The notes under the pieces were generated by a model. The model saw only the letters and a program-made list of their open reading frames with translations. It had not been told where the DNA came from and did no database searches. 64,000 bases of DNA, taken from contig NZ_CP022521.1 in NCBI RefSeq assembly GCF_002234535.1, forward strand, positions 5,688,001-5,752,000, read 5' to 3'. The translations under genes and the position numbers were made by a program. Source of the stretch: Actinoalloteichus hoggarensis (GTDB taxonomy: Bacteria; Actinomycetota; Actinomycetes; Mycobacteriales; Pseudonocardiaceae). This document shows positions 20,619-29,236 of this stretch, one piece after another (position 1 is the stretch's first letter; every line of letters starts with the position of its first letter).

Positions 20619-20760
20619 GCGGCCCCGGCTGATGCCGCCGACGATCGGCGACTCGGCGGCGTGCTCCCGGTCTCCTGCGGTGGCCCGGTCTCACACGGTG
20701 CCGTCGTCCTCACGCGATGCCGCCCCTGAGACGCGGGCGGCAGGCGAGCCGACGGCCCGG

Positions 20761-21102
20761 TCAGAAGACGCACGCCCCCGGCGCCACCCCGCCGAAACCC
20801 CGATACTCCAACCGCGTGATCACCGACGACTCCCGCCGAACCCGAGTCGCCAGACCACGCCCCCGCTCCACCCAGGAGTGTTCCGCCACAGCCGAGGCGA
20901 ACGTCGAACGCCGCCCGTCCACCGGATCACGCGTCCGCTGGAACTCCTCATCCCACACCAGAAGCTCCTCGACGAGCTCGGCGCTGAGCCCCAGATCCGC
21001 ACCCGCCTCCTCGATGCTGTGATTACCGAGGTCCTCCTCGTCCATCTCGTAGTAGAACGGGTCCTCCCCGTATCCCACGAGCAGAGTGACGTCATAGCTC
21101 AC
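20761..21102 (-). CDS. Putative immunity protein of a polymorphic toxin
   Basis: This 113-residue acidic protein begins with GTG at 21102, overlapping the stop of the upstream toxin frame (GTGA). Its core GEDPFYYEMDEEDLGNHSIEE, the later WDEEFQRTRDP and the ending GACVF are repeated, with changes, in both halves of the protein encoded at 22191-22940. That shared pattern, the small acidic nature and the position immediately downstream of a toxin gene point to an immunity protein that would bind and neutralise the toxin. No known immunity family name could be assigned with certainty. The immunity role is an inference from genomic context. Confidence 0.65.
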   Translation of the reverse strand: MSYDVTLLVGYGEDPFYYEMDEEDLGNHSIEEAGADLGLSAELVEELLVWDEEFQRTRDPVDGRRSTFASAVAEHSWVERGRGLATRVRRESSVITRLEYRGFGGVAPGACVF

Positions 21103-21914
21103 GGCGACTCCGTCCTCGTTCGGTCACGATGGCGACGGACCTTGGTTCTCAGACTGACGGGGTGCGCTCCGACGATGAATCCGTTGTCTGAGACGTCGAC
21201 CGACACCCTGCGTACGCCTGCGTCGGTCTCCACTTCGTACACGGGTCGACCGACACCGTGGTAACCGATCAGCCTGCCACGCTCGACTGCGGCGAACACC
21301 ACGGTCACGATCCACTCCCGCGGTACGCCGGCCCTCTCGAAAGTGCGAACCTTCCTCGCTTCGAGAATGTGTGCGAGCCCGGCCGTCGTGGAACCGGTCT
21401 CCAACCAGGCGACCCGGCCGTCTCGGAGGCGGGTCATGCGGACGACCTTGCGCGGGCTGATCTTGACGCCCCGACGGCGTAGTTCGGCGATCAGCTCGGC
21501 GTGGTCGGCGGCCGTGTCGGCGGGCTCGGCGGCACAGCCGGGGGCGTCCGTACGGCCGCCGATCCCCGACTCGGGCACCGGTTCGGTCGGCTCGGCGGCC
21601 TCCGCGGCTCGCCGCGGAGCGGCGGGCGGCTGCTCGCCGTCGGCGACGCCGTGCCCCGCGACGGCCCGATGGTAGCGATCGATGACGTCCTACGCCCCGC
21701 CGATGGCGCCCGTGCCGCACCGGAGATCCGCCAGTGCCGCCGAGGCGCATCGCGCGGCCCCCGCCACCTCGGACGCGGCCGAACCGGCGGTGGTGGTGCG
21801 GAACAGCACGTCGCCCTCGACGATCGCCGCCTCGGCGTGCTCGACGGCCCGCCACGCCTGGGTCAACAGCTCATGCGCTCGCCGCAGCTGCCCGAGCACG
21901 TCCATCACCGTCAC
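21099..21914 (-). pseudogene. Polymorphic toxin gene interrupted by an in-frame amber codon
   Basis: One reading frame runs from GTG at 21914 to the TGA at 21099, broken only by TAG at 21690-21692. Before the stop are 74 residues of helical sequence (VLGQLRRAHELLTQAW, then TTAGSAASEVAG). After it are 196 residues ending in a toxin-like domain (GLAHILEARKVRTFERAG, then VSVDVSDNGFIVGAHPVS), resembling BECR-fold RNases of bacterial effectors. Aligning with the paralogous toxin at 36170-37024, GA[stop]DVIDRYH lines up with RYQDVNRRIH. The stop therefore sits at a glutamine, consistent with CAG changing to TAG. GAGGGG precedes the GTG. A free C-terminal piece could start from a GTG at 21578 but lacks the targeting region. 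Confidence 0.7.
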
Positions 21915-22190
21915 GACACGGCCCCTCACTCTCCGCGTGGTCCACATCCTCCCGCACCTGGACCGCACCCCGGCGATCGGGCCGGCGTCCCCGCACCCGA
22001 CACTCCGCGCTGAGGCGCTGAGGCGCAGGTACGAAGACATCGCGAGACTCGACGCCGACCGCCCTGCCCTGACTCGCCGACGCCCTCACCGCGGCCGCAT
22101 TCGCCGATCCGGCGAACCGGCCCCCTTGCTCCGACCGCGGCGATGACCACAGAATGTCGCGAGCACTCAGAATGCACCGGAGAGGCTGAC

Positions 22191-22940
22191 GTGTTCGAAC
22201 TCCCCCTCAAAGTGTCGCTGCTGGCCCGGTGGCGGGATGTCCCGTTCTTCTACTACGAAGAACGGTTCGCCAACCACTCCATCGAGGAAGCGCGCGACGA
22301 TCTCCGACTGCCCGATGGTCTCATCGCCGACGTCACCACCTGGGACGCCGAATACCAGGACACCTACGATCCCGACGGCTATATCTGGTCGAAAGGCGGA
22401 TTCCCCTCGCCCGAGGCCGAGAAGGCCTGGCTGGAACACGGCAAGGTGCTGGCCGCCCGAATCCTGGCCGAGTCGCCCGTCATCGCCAGCGTCGATTACC
22501 GCGCCAATGGCGTGATCGACAAGGGCGCCTGTCTCTTCGGCCGCCGACAGAGACCACTCGACCAGCTCTATCCGCCGTCACGGAAACCCGACACGGCGCG
22601 GTCCATCGACGTCAGCCTGCTCACCGGATGGCAGGAGGATCCGTTCTACTACCACCCGGAGGAAGACCGCCTGAACAACCACACCATCCGCGAGGCACAA
22701 CGCGACCTCCGCCTTCCCGACGGTCTCGTCGCCGACCTCACCGCCTGGGACGCCGAATACCAGGACACCTATCGGCCGGACGATCCCCGGAACTCGGGGT
22801 TTCCCAGTGAAGAGGCCGAAGCGGCCTGGGTCGAACGCGGAAAGACGCTGGCCGCTCGAATCAAGGCCGAATCGCCCGTCGCCCTCAAGATCGACTATCT
22901 CGCCGACTACGCCTTCACGAGGAACGCCTACCTGTATTAG
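22191..22940 (+). CDS. Two-domain putative immunity protein (tandem duplicate of the 20761-21102 family)
   Basis: The 249-residue product consists of two copies of one domain. The first (about 1-115) has DVPFFYYEERFANHSIEEAR, WDAEYQDTYDP and ends GACLF. The second (about 135-249) has DPFYYHPEEDRLNNHTIREA, WDAEYQDTYRP and ends NAYLY. Both match the single-domain immunity protein at 20761. The GTG at 22191 is chosen because GGAGAGG precedes it and the domain starts there; an upstream ATG at 22143 is possible. It is transcribed away from the broken toxin. Tandem immunity domains (polyimmunity) are known in toxin loci. The role is inferred. Confidence 0.65.
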   Translation: MFELPLKVSLLARWRDVPFFYYEERFANHSIEEARDDLRLPDGLIADVTTWDAEYQDTYDPDGYIWSKGGFPSPEAEKAWLEHGKVLAARILAESPVIASVDYRANGVIDKGACLFGRRQRPLDQLYPPSRKPDTARSIDVSLLTGWQEDPFYYHPEEDRLNNHTIREAQRDLRLPDGLVADLTAWDAEYQDTYRPDDPRNSGFPSEEAEAAWVERGKTLAARIKAESPVALKIDYLADYAFTRNAYLY

Positions 22941-23211
22941 CGGACCGGGGTCGCCGACGGTACGACCGGCCGCCGTCGGAACGAGACGCAGCCGGGTCCG
23001 ACGCCTCCTTCGAGGGCATCCCCGGTCCGTCGTTTCGCAGGCACGGGGAACGACGAGCCGGCCATGCCGTCGGGCGAAGCCGCGACTCTCGCCGGCCTCG
23101 CCCCTGCGAGAAGGTCAGGCCGCTCGCGTACCGGTACCAGAGCAGCACCACCCGCACATCAGGCGCTGCTCGAGAAGCGAGACCGCCCGCCGGCGGGGAT
23201 CGACACAGGTC

Positions 23212-23216
23212 AGGCA
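23212..23216. repeat. Left target-site duplication of the Tn3-family element
   Basis: AGGCA immediately precedes the left inverted repeat and recurs right after the right one at 29036-29040. Five-base duplications are the hallmark of Tn3-family insertion. The register is ambiguous by one base because AGGCAGG is shared on both sides. Confidence 0.8.
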
Positions 23217-23254
23217 GGGGCTGCCACCCGAATACCCCGGAAAGGGGCCACTGG
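23217..23254 (+). repeat. Left terminal inverted repeat of the Tn3-family element
   Basis: 38 bp starting GGGG, the usual length and first bases of Tn3-family ends. It contains CCCGAATACCCCGGAAAGG and matches the complement of 28999-29035. Confidence 0.9.
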
Positions 23255-23361
23255 GTCGCGCCGAGCGCCTCGCCATCGAGCCAGCCCACCTCGTCACGGA
23301 TGAGATCCGTGCCCGGAGATGATCAGCGCCCCGGCGCCGTCAGGGGTGACCGATCGAGCGA

Positions 23362-24270
23362 TCACGCCGGGGTGGTGTTCAGGCGTTCCGCATAGACCCG
23401 GTAGGCCTTGCGCTCGGCCGGGGACGCCTGGTCGGTGCCCAGCGTCGCCGCGGCGGCGAGCAGGGCCCGGTGCACGTCGGTCAGGGCGGTGACGTGCAGG
23501 CTGTAGCCCTGGCCGCGGCGGACCTCGCGGCCGCGCCGCAAGGCGTGGCGTTCGGCCTCGCCCAAGCCGTCGCGCTCGGTCAGGTGCCGTGCGATCTTGC
23601 CGGGGATCTCGATCCGCACCGGCCGCGGCTCGTCGATGACGGCGGCCACCGGCTGTTCGGACCGGCCGGGCATCAGGTCGGCGACGGCGGTGCGGATCGC
23701 GACCCGGCTCACGCCGTGCTCGCGGGCCATCGCGGCGACGCTCGCGCCGTCGCGGAAGGCCTGCCGTACTTCCTCCAGGACGCCGAGCTCGGCCAGGCGT
23801 GGCCTGCGCCCGGACTTCGCGCCGGTCGCCCACGCCGCCGCGAGTCCGTCGCGAGTGAGTTCGTTTTGCAGGTCACGCTGGAACTGCCCGACCGAGACCA
23901 GGATGTTGACCAGCATGGTGGTGGTCGCGTCGGTGGCGGCCAGGTCGACGATGCCCGACAGCGCGCCGGACAGCACCCGCAGCTTCACGTCGTGGGCGCG
24001 GCACCATTCCCGGACCGCGAGGATGTCGGCCAGGTCCCGGCACAACCGGTACAGCTCGGAGACAGTGAGCCGGTCGCCGGGCCGGGTGTAGCCGGCCAGC
24101 TCGCGGAAGCTCTCGCGTTCCAGTGCGGGGATCTTCGACGACGTCGCCGGGTCGGAGAACAACCGCACACCGTCCGCGCCGTCGACGAGCCCAGCCTCGG
24201 CGAGCAGGTGGGTCTGCCGCTGGGTGCTCTGCTCGTCGGTGGACACCCGCGCGTAGACCAGCTCCGACAC
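23362..24270 (-). CDS. tnpR: Serine resolvase/recombinase of the Tn3-family element
   Basis: This 302-residue recombinase would resolve transposition cointegrates at the nearby res site. The N-terminal catalytic domain (about 1-140) has the nucleophile serine in YARVSTDEQ at residue 10 and RLTVSELYRLCRD further along. A helix-turn-helix (GASVAAMAREHGVSRVAIRTAV) lies at about 175-195. About 100 residues then extend beyond the usual resolvase length of 180-200; similar extensions are seen in some actinobacterial Tn3 elements and their role is unclear. The gene starts at GTG 24270. It looks intact, unlike the transposase. Confidence 0.9.
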   Translation of the reverse strand: MSELVYARVSTDEQSTQRQTHLLAEAGLVDGADGVRLFSDPATSSKIPALERESFRELAGYTRPGDRLTVSELYRLCRDLADILAVREWCRAHDVKLRVLSGALSGIVDLAATDATTTMLVNILVSVGQFQRDLQNELTRDGLAAAWATGAKSGRRPRLAELGVLEEVRQAFRDGASVAAMAREHGVSRVAIRTAVADLMPGRSEQPVAAVIDEPRPVRIEIPGKIARHLTERDGLGEAERHALRRGREVRRGQGYSLHVTALTDVHRALLAAAATLGTDQASPAERKAYRVYAERLNTTPA

Positions 24271-24320
24271 GACCCTCCCCGCTTTCCGGCCGCCGGACGC
24301 GGCCGCGCACCCACCCTACC

Positions 24321-24455
24321 TGTCGTCAAACCCTGTCTTCATCGCTCATTGGCTCGCATTGGATTCCGGCGCCGCGCCGACCGTCGTATCCCGGCCGTCC
24401 TGCCGATCCAGTGAGCACCCCGGACCGCCTGTCGTCAAAGGACCGGTTGACGACA
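24321..24455. promoter_or_regulatory. Putative res recombination site
   Basis: TGTCGTCAAA occurs at 24321-24330 and again at 24430-24439. The second copy is part of an inverted repeat, TGTCGTCAA then 8 bases then TTGACGACA, ending at 24455. The 26-bp dyad just upstream of the resolvase gene resembles a res crossover subsite. The first copy would be an accessory resolvase-binding site about 110 bp away. Assignment rests on repeats and position only. Confidence 0.6.
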
Positions 24456-24516
24456 CATAGCTGAGCGTCGGCGTGCTCGCGGTGGGCGCGGACGGGTACC
24501 GGGGCGCTGGTCTCCT

Positions 24517-24564
24517 ACGGCCAGGATCGCCCCGGGCTCCGGCAACCGGGGCGATCCTGGCCGT
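24517..24564. terminator. Long perfect hairpin downstream of the aldo/keto reductase gene
   Basis: ACGGCCAGGATCGCCCCGG and its exact complement form a 19-bp stem around a 10-base loop. It lies 118 bp past the stop of the aldo/keto reductase (minus strand) and before the res site, so it is probably a terminator that keeps passenger transcription out of the resolvase region. A structural role in recombination is possible. Confidence 0.65.
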
Positions 24565-24681
24565 CGAGCAGGACGGGGCACCGCTGGCCCGACCCCGGCT
24601 GGTCGTGACCGGCGAGGTCACCGGTGGGCGCGACGTCAACGACGTCGTCGAGCTGGACGTCGTGTGCGTCGAGCCCACCGG

Positions 24682-25674
24682 CTAACCCCGAGCGACCTCA
24701 GCGGTGTGCGCGGGGGTGTAGCGCTCGCCCATCACCTGGTCGCTCAGCGGGTCCAGCGCGGCCAGCGCCTCGGCGTCCAGGGTGAGCTCCAGCGCGGCCG
24801 CGTTCTGCTCCAGCCGGGCCGGGCTTCGGGTGCCCGGAATGGTCGCCACCGCCACCCCGAGCCGCTCGGCCTGGGCGTACACCCAGGCCAGCGCCACCTG
24901 GGCCGGGGTGGCACCCAGCCGGTCGGCCACCTCGCGCACGGTCTGCGCGATCTTCTCGTTGGCCTCGCCCGCCTCGCCGGCGAAGCGGGGGTTGGTGCGC
25001 CGGAAGTCCTTCTCGCCCAGCGTGGAGCGGTCCAGGGTGCCGGTCAGGAACCCCCGCCCCAGCGGCGAGTACGGCACCAGCCCGACCCCCAGCTCGGCCA
25101 TCACCGGGGTGACCGCCTCGACGTCGCGGGTCCACAGCGAGTACTCGCTCTGCACCGCGGCGATCGGGTGCACCGCGTGCGCCCGGCGCAGCAGCTCGCC
25201 GTCGACCTCGGACAGGCCCAGATGGCGGACCTTGCCCGCCTCGACCAGCTCGGCCATCGCCCCGACGGTCTCCTCGATCTCCACGTCCTGGGGTGGGCGG
25301 TGGGCATAGTACAGGTCGATCACCTCGACGCCCAGCCGCAGCAGCGAGGCGTCGCAGGCGCGCAGCACGTAGTCCCGGGCACCGCGGATGCGGCGTGCCC
25401 GGTCGCCGGCGCTGCGGTCGATGCCGAACTTGGTGGCCAGCTGCACCTGGTCCCGGCGGCCGTGGATGGCCCGGCCCACCAGCACCTCGTTGTGCCCGGT
25501 GCCGTAGGCGTCGGCGGTGTCCAGGAACGTGATGCCCAGCTCCAGGGCCCGGTCGATGGTGGCCAGGCCGCCGTCCCAGTCGGCGGCGCCGTAGCTCTCG
25601 CTCATCCCCATGCACCCCAGGCCCATCGCGCTGACGGTGAGACCGGGCGAGCCGAGCGTGGTTCGGGTGATCAT
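24682..25674 (-). CDS. Aldo/keto reductase carried by the transposon
   Basis: This 330-residue NADPH-dependent reductase has the family's catalytic set: Asp and Tyr in FLDTADAYGTGHNE, Lys in LATKFG and His in YYAHRPPQD. The cofactor-binding C-terminal loop IPGTRSPARLEQN is also present. The ATG at 25674 has a strong AGGAGG site; an open frame upstream is not supported. It sits between transposase and resolvase in the same orientation. Its promoter has the 19-bp spacer and palindrome of MerR-controlled genes, suggesting induction by a small toxic molecule such as an electrophile. Substrate is unknown. Confidence 0.92.
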   Translation of the reverse strand: MITRTTLGSPGLTVSAMGLGCMGMSESYGAADWDGGLATIDRALELGITFLDTADAYGTGHNEVLVGRAIHGRRDQVQLATKFGIDRSAGDRARRIRGARDYVLRACDASLLRLGVEVIDLYYAHRPPQDVEIEETVGAMAELVEAGKVRHLGLSEVDGELLRRAHAVHPIAAVQSEYSLWTRDVEAVTPVMAELGVGLVPYSPLGRGFLTGTLDRSTLGEKDFRRTNPRFAGEAGEANEKIAQTVREVADRLGATPAQVALAWVYAQAERLGVAVATIPGTRSPARLEQNAAALELTLDAEALAALDPLSDQVMGERYTPAHTAEVARG

Positions 25675-25736
25675 GCGCAGATCCTCCTCCTGCCCGGCGG
25701 ACCGGGCGGTACCTCGATGGCTGACGAACGCCTCCG

Positions 25737-25767
25737 ACGCTAGGACTTGGAGCGCGCTCCAAGTCAA
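25737..25767 (-). promoter_or_regulatory. MerR-type promoter and operator of the aldo/keto reductase
   Basis: On the minus strand TTGACT (25767-25762) and TAGCGT (25742-25737) are separated by 19 bases, two more than the optimum, which is the hallmark of MerR-activated promoters. The spacer is covered by a perfect 22-bp palindrome at 25744-25765, with arms GACTTGGAGCG and CGCTCCAAGTC. No merR gene is encoded in the transposon or next to it. Confidence 0.8.
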
Positions 25768-25836
25768 GCTGGATGACCGGCCCCCGACCAGCAGTAACGC
25801 TCTACCGTGCACCCTGCCGGGCCCTCGGGAGCACGG

Positions 25837-28800
25837 TCAGGCGCCGGCGCGGAAGAGTACCTTCGGTTCGAGATCGAGCCGGGTCTGCGGCTGCTCGGGC
25901 TCGGCAAGGTCGAGGACCAGGTCGCCCATGCGGCGGATGGTGTGGGTCAGGTACGGCGTCACCGTGGCCAGGTCGTCGAAGTCGACCGGGTGCCCCTCGG
26001 CGGCGAGCTGGTTGGCGGCGTCGGTGATGTCCAGCGCCGAGGAATAGATCGCGCAATTGGCGGCCAGCTCGTTGAATTTCACGATCCGTTCGTGCACGTC
26101 CGGGTCATTGTGCCCCAGAACGCCGCCGATCATGATCCAGTCGGAGAATTTGTGGAACCCTTCGGCTTTGTTAGTGATCGCGGTGATCTGTTCCCGCAAC
26201 TGCGGATCGTTCAGAAAACGCAGTAGCGTGATCGTGCGGATGGCCCGCCCGAGTTCCCGGAACGCGCGGTAGAGCCGGTTCTTGCGGGAATGGTTGCCCA
26301 GCCGTCGCAGCAGCGTCACCGACGAGACGGCGCCCTCGCGGATGGAGATCGTCGTGCGCATCAAGTCCTGCCAGTGGCGTTTGACCAGGTCCCAGTCGAT
26401 GACGTCGTCGCCGAAGAGGCTGTCGATGTGGGTGTAGCCGGCCGCCGCGTCGGGCCGGTAGAAGTTCAGGTCCGCCCAGTTCCGGATGCGGGGCAGCAGA
26501 TCGAACCCGAGCAGCGCGGCGAGACCGAAAACCGGAAGGGACTGGCCTTGGGTATCGGCATGAATGGTGTCAGGGTCGATCGTGGAATCGTTGTTCAGCA
26601 GCCCGTCGACGATGTGGATCGCTTCCCACGTGCCGCAGGGCACGAATCAGGAGAAGAGCGCGATATAGGTGTTGGACACGTGGCGGTAGGCGATTCCGCC
26701 GTATCCGCCATATCGGATGTGGGTTTCGGCCAGCAGATTGTTCTCCCAGGTGTCGATCTGCGAGCCGTCGACCGCGACGACCTTCCCGTCGCCCCACACC
26801 CCTGCGACGTCCAGCTCGGCGAAGGCGTTGATCACGTCGGTGGAGCAGCGGGCGACCTTGCCCGCGGTGGAGTGCTTGTTTCCCGCGGTGGAGATCTCGT
26901 GCGCGGACACGGTGCCGCGCATGTGCCGGGCGACCTCGGTGGCGCCGAGGTTGGTGCCGTAGGCGTAGGCGGTGAGCACGTAGCGGCCCATCCGGTCCCC
27001 GCGGATCTTCGGGTCCGACCCCGACGCGGGCCCGAGATGGCGGTGCCAGCCGGTCAGGTACGCGGTGCGGGTCAGGATGTCGAGCAGGCTGCGCTCCGGG
27101 AGCCGCTGATGGATCGCCTGCTCGAGCGCGATCGCCGAGGTGCTGCGTTCGCCGCCGCGGCGCGGGGTGAGCACCGGGCGGCCGTCCACGATCCGCAGAT
27201 CGGTGTTGGCCTGAAACCCCGCGTCCGTCGTCTCGGCCGCGTCGGCCAGCTGTTCCCGGAAATGCGCCACCAGTTCGTCCGGGCCGGCGGGGATCCCGGC
27301 CTGCTCGCAGAACTCGGCCAGCCGCGGTTCGCAGTCCTCCCACGGCAGCAGCTGCGCGGTGAAGTCGGCGTAGGAGTCCGCGCCCACCACCGCGATGTCG
27401 CCGGACCGCAGCTCCGCGGCGAGGTGGGAGAACACGCACACTTCCAGGTGCCGTCGTGCCACCATCCCCGGCTTGTGCTTGTCCAGCAACACTTTCCGCC
27501 ACGCGTGTGATGCGAAGTTCTCCACCGGGGCCCGCACCGTCACCATGGCCCCGTCCCGCTCCACGGCCACGGTGTCCGGGATCCACTCGGCGCGCCGGTC
27601 CCGCACCTCCCGCACGAACTCCAGCGCGTCGAGCACGTCCCGGTCCGCGCTGGTCGCGACCAGCTCCAGCGAGGCGGCCATGTCGAACAGGGTCGGCCGG
27701 TGCGGCAGATAGAACCGTTCCAGCAGCGGCAGATAGTTGTTGCCGTGATAGGCCGTCACCGCCTCCAGTGCCGCGGCGAACCTGGTCGATCCCGCCCTCG
27801 CCATCGAGGGTGTGCAGCACCGAGCGCCCCAGCTGCTGCTCCCGGCGCGCCACCCCCACCGGACGGCCCCGCCCGCGCGCGGTGACCATGGTGGCGTCGC
27901 GGGCCTCGGCGACCACCTTGCCCAGCACCCCGATCAGACGCTCGGTTTCTCCCCGGTGCGCCTCGCGCAGCTCGTCCAGCTTGTCCTTGCCGCGTTTGTG
28001 CACCGCCGCGATCCGCTTGCAGAACATCGTCACCACGTCGTCACGGGTCTCGATCCGTGCCTGATGCACCAGGCACGCCAGCAGCGTGAACCGTTTCGCC
28101 TCACTGGTCTTACGCATGTCATCGGCGTCGGCGACCCGGGCCTCCCCGGCGAAGTGGGCGATCTTCGCGGCCGTGACACCGGCCAGCCATTCCTCGGTCG
28201 GGCCGATTGCGTCCAGGCCCTGCAACCGTGCCAGCCGGGCCCGGAACTTCGACACCGTCGCCGCCGGCGCTGGATCCTTCATCCGGTCGAACTCGCTGCG
28301 CCGCGTCGCCGGGTCCACCACCAGCAACCGCTCCAACCGGGCGCGGGCCTCCCACCCCATCCGCCCGTACACGGTGGCCTGCAACCCGCCATTGACCTCG
28401 GTGCGGATGCCCGCCACCATCGCGTCCAGTGTCGTGTACCCCGGCAGCTCGCAGCCTTGGCGCACCAGCTCATCCAGCGCCACGTTGATCAGATCCGCCG
28501 GGTTGTCCTTCTTCGTCACCGCCTCCCGCACCGCTTCCTCGGCGATCTTCCGCACGAGGGTCGCCTCGTACCGCACCCCGAGGAACTCCCGCACATACTC
28601 GCGGTACCGCTTCGCTGTCCGCACCGCGTCCACCCGGGCCACCACGTCCGCGCCAACGCCGAGCGCGGCCGCGACATGCTCCACCACCACCCGCGGCACG
28701 GCATCCAACTTCGGGAAGTACCCCAGCCGCGCGTGCGCTTTGAGCCACACCAGCAGCGCCACCACCTGCTCGGGCGCCCCGGACCGCACCTTCGACCGGG

Positions 28801-28903
28801 CCCACACCACCTCGGCCTGCGACGGCGTGAAGGCCTCCGCCAACTCCTTCGACGACACCACACGCTTGAACCGCGGGTACGCGGTCCGATCGATCGCCGT
28901 CAA
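25837..28903 (-). pseudogene. tnpA: Tn3-family transposase, broken by a frameshift and a stop codon
   Basis: The three pieces together span 1022 codons, the normal length for a Tn3 transposase. The N-terminal part begins at 28903 (MTAIDRTAYPRFKRVVSSKE) and stays in frame to about 27803, where reading shifts by one. The middle part carries VVAVDGSQID (first catalytic Asp) and runs to a TGA at 26647-26649. The C-terminal part continues in the same frame after the TGA with CGTWEAIHIVDGLLNN and HADTQGQSLPVFG. The TGA falls inside the conserved ALFS-x-FVPCG block. Two independent lesions make a functional product very unlikely. Confidence 0.92.
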
Positions 28904-28998
28904 CCCGCCACCCCAGTACGATCACCAACCCGAACCGCACCAGCCTAAAGATCCACACTCACCCCACCGCTACCGCGCCTGGCCAGTGAAAACTCAGA

Positions 28999-29035
28999 CC
29001 AGTGGCCCCTTTCCGGGGTATTCGGGTGCCAGCCC
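28999..29035 (-). repeat. Right terminal inverted repeat of the Tn3-family element
   Basis: 37 bp on the minus strand, identical to the left end apart from one G missing in the initial run and one C-to-G difference near the outer tip. Confidence 0.9.
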
Positions 29036-29040
29036 AGGCA
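29036..29040. repeat. Right target-site duplication of the Tn3-family element
   Basis: AGGCA, identical to the five bases before the left end of the transposon. Confidence 0.8.
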
Positions 29041-29236
29041 GGACCGGGAGACGCCGCTCGGCGCCCCGCCACGCCTCACCCACCAGCCCGGACACGCGCC
29101 GGGGGCCGCTCGACCAACTCCGTCAGCGTCACGGCAGGCCCCGGCACTCCTGGCCTGAAACGGAGTCCGACGTGCGCTCGGGTCACGCCGTGGCGGATGA
29201 GGTCATGACGTCCTCAGGACTGCGAGACTCGTCGGG

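Larger units (their letters stand above)
23217..29035. mobile_element. Tn3-family transposon with intact ends and a decayed transposase
   Basis: The element is 5819 bp and bounded by near-perfect terminal inverted repeats of 38 bp (23217-23254, beginning GGGGCTGCCACCCGAATACC) and 37 bp (28999-29035). The two differ by one substitution and one base of length. AGGCA flanks both ends. Inside, all on the minus strand, are a serine resolvase, an aldo/keto reductase passenger and a Tn3 transposase broken by a frameshift and a stop. A res-like site lies upstream of the resolvase. The element cannot transpose on its own, but its ends could still be used by a transposase supplied elsewhere. Confidence 0.92.

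Noticed and set aside
22941-23211. A gene interrupted by the transposon, reading across the empty site into 29041-29236
   Set aside because: Joining the flanks by eye gave only frames with early stops or Arg-rich sequence. A weak likeness to a PucR N terminus (VTLTELVERPPARVRAGG) was not enough to call a remnant.
24473-24685. A 70-residue plus-strand frame between res site and reductase
   Set aside because: It runs through the perfect 19-bp hairpin, lacks a convincing ribosome site and overlaps the end of the reductase gene. It is more likely non-coding.
26570-27800. Continuation of the first transposase frame past the frameshift as a real fusion protein
   Set aside because: Beyond about 27803 this frame becomes Gly/Arg-rich with no Tn3 motifs, while the conserved transposase sequence continues in another frame.
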